Shown in pieces: positions 59,183 through 64,000 of a stretch of 64,000 bases of DNA (positions are counted from its first letter, which is position 1; the number at the start of each line of letters is the position of its first letter). The notes beneath the pieces were generated by a model. It had not been told where the DNA came from. It was given only the letters and a program-made list of their open reading frames with translations, and did not search any database. The stretch is from the NCBI GenBank assembly GCA_932294295.1, contig OW028573.1, positions 2,056,001-2,120,000 on the forward strand, given 5' to 3'. This stretch comes from Alitta virens (Eukaryota; Annelida; Polychaeta; Phyllodocida; Nereididae). The translations under genes and the position numbers were made by a program.

Positions 59183-59989
59183 TAGGTCTATGTAATCAAT
59201 CATAAGAGAAATTGTAAAAAGTGTGTACCTCACAACTTCGCAAGCTGAAAGAGAATAACTAGATGTGTTCCTCAACAACTTTTCGTGAAACTGATTAATT
59301 CTGGGAACTTCTTCTGTGTTTACTCATGTTCTAAATAATAACAGAAATGCTACTTCTTTAGTTTATCTGTGGACAAGTGCTGTTCCATTGGTGTGAATGC
59401 AGAGCCTCGTTATGTCATCATTACGTTAGCCTCTGACTGAAGTAACAGTGAAGTTGGTGATTGGCGTTTGATTGTTTTTTAGCTTCTTTTCCCCACAACA
59501 CTGTGCGTCATCTAATTATGCGCTCCTGTCGTCGTGGTTAGCGAACGTTCTCTTTGAAAATGTCAGCTGTCAAATGGTACTGATGTCGAACATGTATACA
59601 ACAGTCCTCCAGCCGCCTTTGTTGCAATGTGCTCTAGTTATGTACATGTTTTGCTCGTTTACTCATCTAAAGTAAATTAATCAACTTCTCTTATAGTCTA
59701 TAGGCTGGCTTATGGTATTAAAGGTCTAACAATGAAATTACAGAATAATTAGATGTCCATGTGCTGATGTTACGCAATTCTTGTTCTGACAAGCAGGCAA
59801 TTCAGAAAAATTGCCTAAACTAAAAAAAAAAGAGAAGATTTCTTAAGTCTATACTCAGCCTATCGGCTACATAGTTTAATAACCAATCATATTGTTTAAT
59901 TAGGTAAACTATCAAAGAATGTTCATAATTAGGTCGCTGGGCTGTAAGGTGACAGCACACAGTGACAATATGTCTTGCAAAATTTACAG

Positions 59990-60104
59990 TTTCTCTGCGG
60001 ATGATAGTGTGCGAAAAATTGTAGTACAGGAGCAGAATATCAACAAAGCAATAACTTCCATCTGTTATTTTCCAACTGTAGTTTCTGCTGTAGACCCAAC
60101 AAAG
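59990..60104 (+). other. Possible orphan exon (open frame between acceptor- and donor-like sites)
   Basis: AATTTACAG| is followed by a 115-bp open frame (FSADDSVRKIVVQEQNINKA...) ending at AACAAAG|GTAATG. The peptide is balanced in composition and reads as if coding. The acceptor lacks a good pyrimidine tract, and no partner exon was found. It is not recognised as any family. Confidence 0.18.
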
Positions 60105-61767
60105 GTAATGGTGATGGCAAGTTAGTATAGGAATTAATTATTGTGAGCATTTGGATTATTTTTAGTAAATCGTGTCAGTTTGGAATTGATAAAAGGTCTT
60201 TGTACAAAATATGGGACTTTCATATGAATTATATCAATATGTTATAGTTATCTACATTTTGTAAAGTTACACAAAGGCGTCACACAAAGATTCCTTCAAT
60301 TTGCATAACTCAATCTATTCAAAAACTACATATTGGCATGCATCTGTTGGGTAATATAAGTAGGTAAATAGTAATGCATTTTAAAAACCTGTATAATTGA
60401 CCCATTTTCTTGGCAATGATGTGTTCCACACGTGCAGTTGCAAATCTAATTTCTAATGTTCTTTGTGTGAGAAAATAAACAGCACAACATGTTTCCAGGC
60501 GACAGGTCTGCATCTTGTGTCCTCGGAAGAGAATCACAAAGGATGTCATTACATTGCAATGGCGACATTTGACACATGGGAAGACCCTTTTCTTGTTTTT
60601 GTGAATTTATGGAATCCAGGAAATCAGCCCATCTGACACACACACCATCTGTATGTGTTATTAAGTGACAACTGTTGAATTTGGGTTTGCCTGGAAAAGA
60701 GCTATTTCAAGCGTGAGAAAAATTTACTTTGTTAAATTTGACTACATCCAATGGAATTCAAATAGATTGCAAGGCTGTATTCCAAAAATCTGGAGTGAGC
60801 ATGCCAGAACTTGAATGGCCCTTCATGAACTTTGGGGTGTGATATTCTAGTTTCTCGTGTCACTGTATCATCAATTGCCTCTGTTGAGCTAACGAACGGG
60901 GTCATGTCATCGTCCACTTCTCATTAAGGCTGTTTAAGGCCTGTCCTGTTTGTCTGTCCAACGGCATCCATGGACGTGTTTCGTGTACATTTATTCACCA
61001 TGTTTTGTGAGTGGCCAAAATGGTCCAGATTTCTATCAGCCCTTAAGAGTAGTTCACGTGCCACGAAGCAATGCTCCCTGGGACGCCACTGGGGGCGACT
61101 TGGCTTCCCCTGCCTTGGCCAACACCCGAGTCTCGTTGCTCGACGTTTATGGGCCCATCTCACGAGGTCCCCTGACTGATCCATAACGGTATACATACAT
61201 CAAAGTCCCACTTCAAAGCCATCCTCTGACGAGCCACTTATCTCCGACCGACGTGTGTGCCGCGTCTTTTTGGCCGGTATTAGCGACGGATCGGCAGGTC
61301 GGAAGAATCGGCCCTGGTCAATTCGTCCTTCTCATGCACAACCAACTTACAAAGATAACACCAAGGGTCTGGGCAAGACATAAACACAGGTGAATTACTA
61401 ATAACATGTAGCATGCGAGTCGTATCTATTTCAAACAAACTCTGATTTATTGCTATCGCATCTGACCATGCAGTTTTCTTGGTATCCATGAACACATGAA
61501 TTAATCCGTTGTTTAAAATTTGATTTCTCTATACAGTCAGGAATAACAACGCACTTGCTGACATTATATTATAGCAATGGCCACAAAAAATGTCCACTAA
61601 ATTTTTGGTCATATTTTGTCCTATAGAGCTTGGAGCAGCATAAAATGGACAGAAATGTTACTATAAATAGTCAAATCTCAATTTTCTAACCCATAGATAC
61701 CTCTCTCAGTACCAGTTAACTATCTTACCAGTGATAATTTTTTGTGTGTGCATCATTACGGATGGGT

Positions 61768-61838
61768 GGGGGCCTAGCTCCATGGTAGCGTGCTGGGCTT
61801 CCAACCACTGGGTCCCGTGTTCAATTCCTGGTCCAGCC
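61768..61838 (+). repeat. tRNA-like sequence (tRNA-Gly-derived SINE head?)
   Basis: TAGCTCCATGGTAGCG (A-box), GCTTCCAACC (anticodon-loop-like, TCC) and GTTCAATTCC (B-box) occur in tRNA order over 71 bp. The T stem is 4/5 paired, and the acceptor arm is mostly unpaired. It fits a tRNA-derived SINE or a pseudogene rather than a working tRNA. Confidence 0.45.
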
Positions 61839-62164
61839 TAAGTTGGATGGCTGTTTCATCCTTCATCTCATTGCCACGGTCCAACAGGTGCAGAAATACA
61901 GGGAGCAAAGCCCTAATCCACTCACCATCTCATCATTATGGCCATGTGTTATGGTCTGAAGAAGCAGCAGAAATTACAATGGAGAGTTACTTCTTTCCCA
62001 GAAGTGATTTTGTTTCAGGCAGAAAGTTGGGATTTGACCACTGGTTTGGCTAGTTGCTAACATTCCTGTTCATTTTGTGTTGCTCCAAGCCATTATGAAA
62101 ATATGATCGAAAATCAAGTGGACATTTATTTTGAATCCTTCTGTCAACAAGTAACTGCCAATTC

Positions 62165-62264
62165 CATAGACTTGGAAACAAAACTCCAGAGGACGTCATT
62201 TGCATGGAACCAAGACTCCCATTGGCTCTGAGATGTCCTCTAAAGTTTTGGATTCAAGTCTATG
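62165..62264. mobile_element. 100-bp MITE with ~35-bp terminal inverted repeats
   Basis: CATAGACTTGGAAACAAAAC... at the left is mirrored by ...GTTTTGGATTCAAGTCTATG at the right, and the AGAGGACGTC/GATGTCCTCT segments also pair. If the bounding TA dinucleotides are the target duplication, it would be a Tc1/mariner-type derivative. No coding content. Confidence 0.65.
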
Positions 62265-63167
62265 AAAATGGCTGTTAGGTTCTACAGTCTGTTAGATATC
62301 TCTGATCAATTCGTAGTTGTACCTTGTATTTTCTCCAAGGATTTATAGTCCATACTGGAACTATTGAATATTATGGAGGATAGTGATAAATAGGCTGTTC
62401 CACGTACATCACCTTTAAAATAACGTATAAAAGAGTTGATTAATGTGGTTGGCTGGTTGCCCTCTGGAGTTTCATCTTAAAAACGAAAGAAAACAAACAG
62501 ATCCTGTATTTGTCATAAAATGACAAATTGTCCAAATTACGAAGATGACGAAGTGAGTTAATAAACAGCCTGACGTTTGCAGTGGACAGCCCAGGGTCAT
62601 TATCCAGTCGGGGGTCAGCGTTGACCACATTTAATTCTGGACATGAGGCTGGACATGAGTGGACCTTTGGGAGTCGGTATGACGCGGACGTGTCATGTTT
62701 GTGACAGATGAACAGAAGTGTCACAAACAAATGGGATTCGGCCATTGTTGTTGGGGCAGAGAGTGTTGTTGTTGGACCTCGTGTCTGGCAATTAGCAGAT
62801 CTCTCTTGTATCAGGCTCAATTACACTCTTAATGACAACAATTAATATTCTCAAAATTACAGGTTTTCTAGCATTTCATGGTCGATTTAATTGCCTCTGC
62901 AAATAAAACCTGACAGCAATGGGCGATATTAAATGCACCGAAGCTAGCGAACGTACGTCGGGGGATTCCGTATGGACCGTATCCTTCATGGCATCTGTTG
63001 CATTTTGGGACATGGGTGAGCTTTTTGAGTTCATTGAAACGATTCATTGATGTATATTTTCATAATTTTCTAATCAAGTAAAGTGGCAAATTATTACCCA
63101 TAAAATCGCAAAGACAAAACAACAATAATAAACAGAATTTTCCTAGTACATCGAAGGAGTCACTGTG

Positions 63168-63336
63168 CAGTAGCGGATTTAGTGGGGGGGGGGGGGTTAG
63201 GGGTATAAACCCCCACCCCTCCCCCTTGGCCTAGTACATTTAAATTAAAATTAAGTCAGCGGTCCCTGCAATACATTTTAATTTGTCAACCCCCCCCCCC
63301 CCCCCCCCATGAAATTTTTTTCTGGATCCGCCCTTG
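63168..63336. mobile_element. 169-bp G/C-run MITE with 6-bp target duplication
   Basis: The left terminus CAGTAGCGGATTTAG and the inverted right terminus CAAGGGCGGATCCAG are imperfect inverted repeats. ACTGTG occurs directly outside both ends (63162-63167 and 63337-63342). A poly-G run near the left and a poly-C run near the right would pair and extend the hairpin. GGCGGATCCAG ends are typical of hAT-like MITEs in marine invertebrates, from general knowledge. Confidence 0.7.
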
Positions 63337-64000
63337 ACTGTGTGCGATATATCATACATTTCTTATTACGTCTTCCAACCTTCACAATACTACATTGTAA
63401 TTAGGTCAGCAAATTCACCAGTGCATCGTACAATTTATTTCAAATTATTAATTTCTGCTTCAGGCAATTAGGGTAAAGTTTGGAAATATGGACATACTTT
63501 GGTCTCGCTAATGCTGTGATAAAAGTATTATGGAAAATGCATCATTCCTTTTTGCTTGATTTTCTTTAAGTAAAGAGCTATAAATCCAGGGCATATGATA
63601 TGCATATCCATAATATTTTTGTAAAAGCATGATTAAAAAAAAAAGTACATTAAACCACAGTGGGGTTTTATGGGCACCTCTTTCTGAAAATATGAGCACT
63701 GTTTAACATGAGCAGTACATCCAATTGATATATCTGCACCAAATTAGCATTTACCCTTAAATGTGCTGCTCCACAGATGATGACTTTCAATATACTTGAA
63801 AATTCCACCAGGTGTCAGCATGTACCCCTGATGGCTTTCAGTTACTGCCAGGTGGCCATAATATACTGCAGTCCATATTACCCAACTTTACCCTATAGCT
63901 TCCAAGCCTCATCCCTGGTAATTTAAACTGGCTTCAGACCGGTCACAATCGAGGAGCATGGCATTATCACGTTGTGTTGACTGGTACAAGTTCATTAGTT

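Larger units (their letters stand above)
56298..64000. other. Intergenic with scattered repeats
   Basis: Only the MITEs, GATT inverted repeats, a tRNA-like body and a weak exon-like frame listed separately were recognised. A GC-richer, CpG-bearing patch lies at 56560-56800. A possible retroelement 3' end (CTCCAGCTTTTAAGG ... TAAATATAAATAAATT) lies at about 58560-58625. Confidence 0.4.

Noticed and set aside
62440..62820. 126-codon minus-strand frame
   Set aside because: No recognisable motif and no gene signals around it.

Overview
This window is metazoan nuclear DNA. It has long AT-leaning intergenic stretches, spliced-gene signals, several microsatellites, minisatellites and transposon remnants, and only two convincing protein-coding genes. 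Both genes encode achaete-scute family (ASCL) bHLH transcription factors. One lies on the minus strand (CDS 8398-9027) and the other on the plus strand (CDS 34685-35362). They are arranged head to head across about 25.5 kb with no recognisable gene. The second protein matches the vertebrate ASCL1/ASCL2 layout (an LRCKRRL motif before the bHLH, a DEHDAVSAAFQ-like stretch after it, and an LLDFxSWF-type C-terminus). The first is a more divergent relative. The repeat types (MITEs with GC-rich terminal repeats, tRNA-like SINE bodies, LINE 3' ends with pentanucleotide tails) suggest a marine invertebrate. An invertebrate deuterostome such as a cephalochordate, hemichordate or echinoderm would fit, but the sequence does not settle the species.

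Layout: 1-2.2 kb holds anonymous DNA with a GC-rich patch. At 2.2-2.96 kb there are about four copies of a ~180-208 bp tandem repeat. From 5.94 to ~9.2 kb lies ASCL gene A on the minus strand: TATA/GC-box promoter, single coding exon, and a spliced 3' UTR. From 9.3 to 34.5 kb is the inter-ASCL gene desert. It contains a 40-bp minisatellite (26.4-28.3 kb), a MITE-like palindrome (21.8 kb), tRNA-like and LINE-like remnants, and one 14/14 match to the CTCF consensus (15.17 kb). From 34.57 to ~37.43 kb lies ASCL gene B: TATA/GC-box promoter, single coding exon, and a 3' UTR intron. From 37.4 to 64 kb is non-coding DNA with further CTCF-like sites, a 1.17-kb TTAA-type non-autonomous transposon (49.36-50.53 kb), a 22-bp minisatellite (51.29-51.71 kb), a LINE 3' fragment (55.0-55.4 kb), two short MITEs (62.2 and 63.2 kb) and inverted GATT-tailed repeats (59.0-59.2 kb).

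How the parts relate: the two ASCL genes look like duplicates. Both have a TATA box with a GC box just upstream, one uninterrupted coding exon, an unusually long bHLH loop with an AKxKKLSKVDTL helix-2 entry, and a 3' UTR intron whose donor lies only 33 or 37 nt after the stop codon. That last layout is also known for vertebrate ASCL1. The two minisatellites at 26-28 kb and 51 kb share a ~22-bp core in opposite orientations, which independent origins would not easily explain. No function is claimed for the intergenic DNA beyond what is stated per entry.
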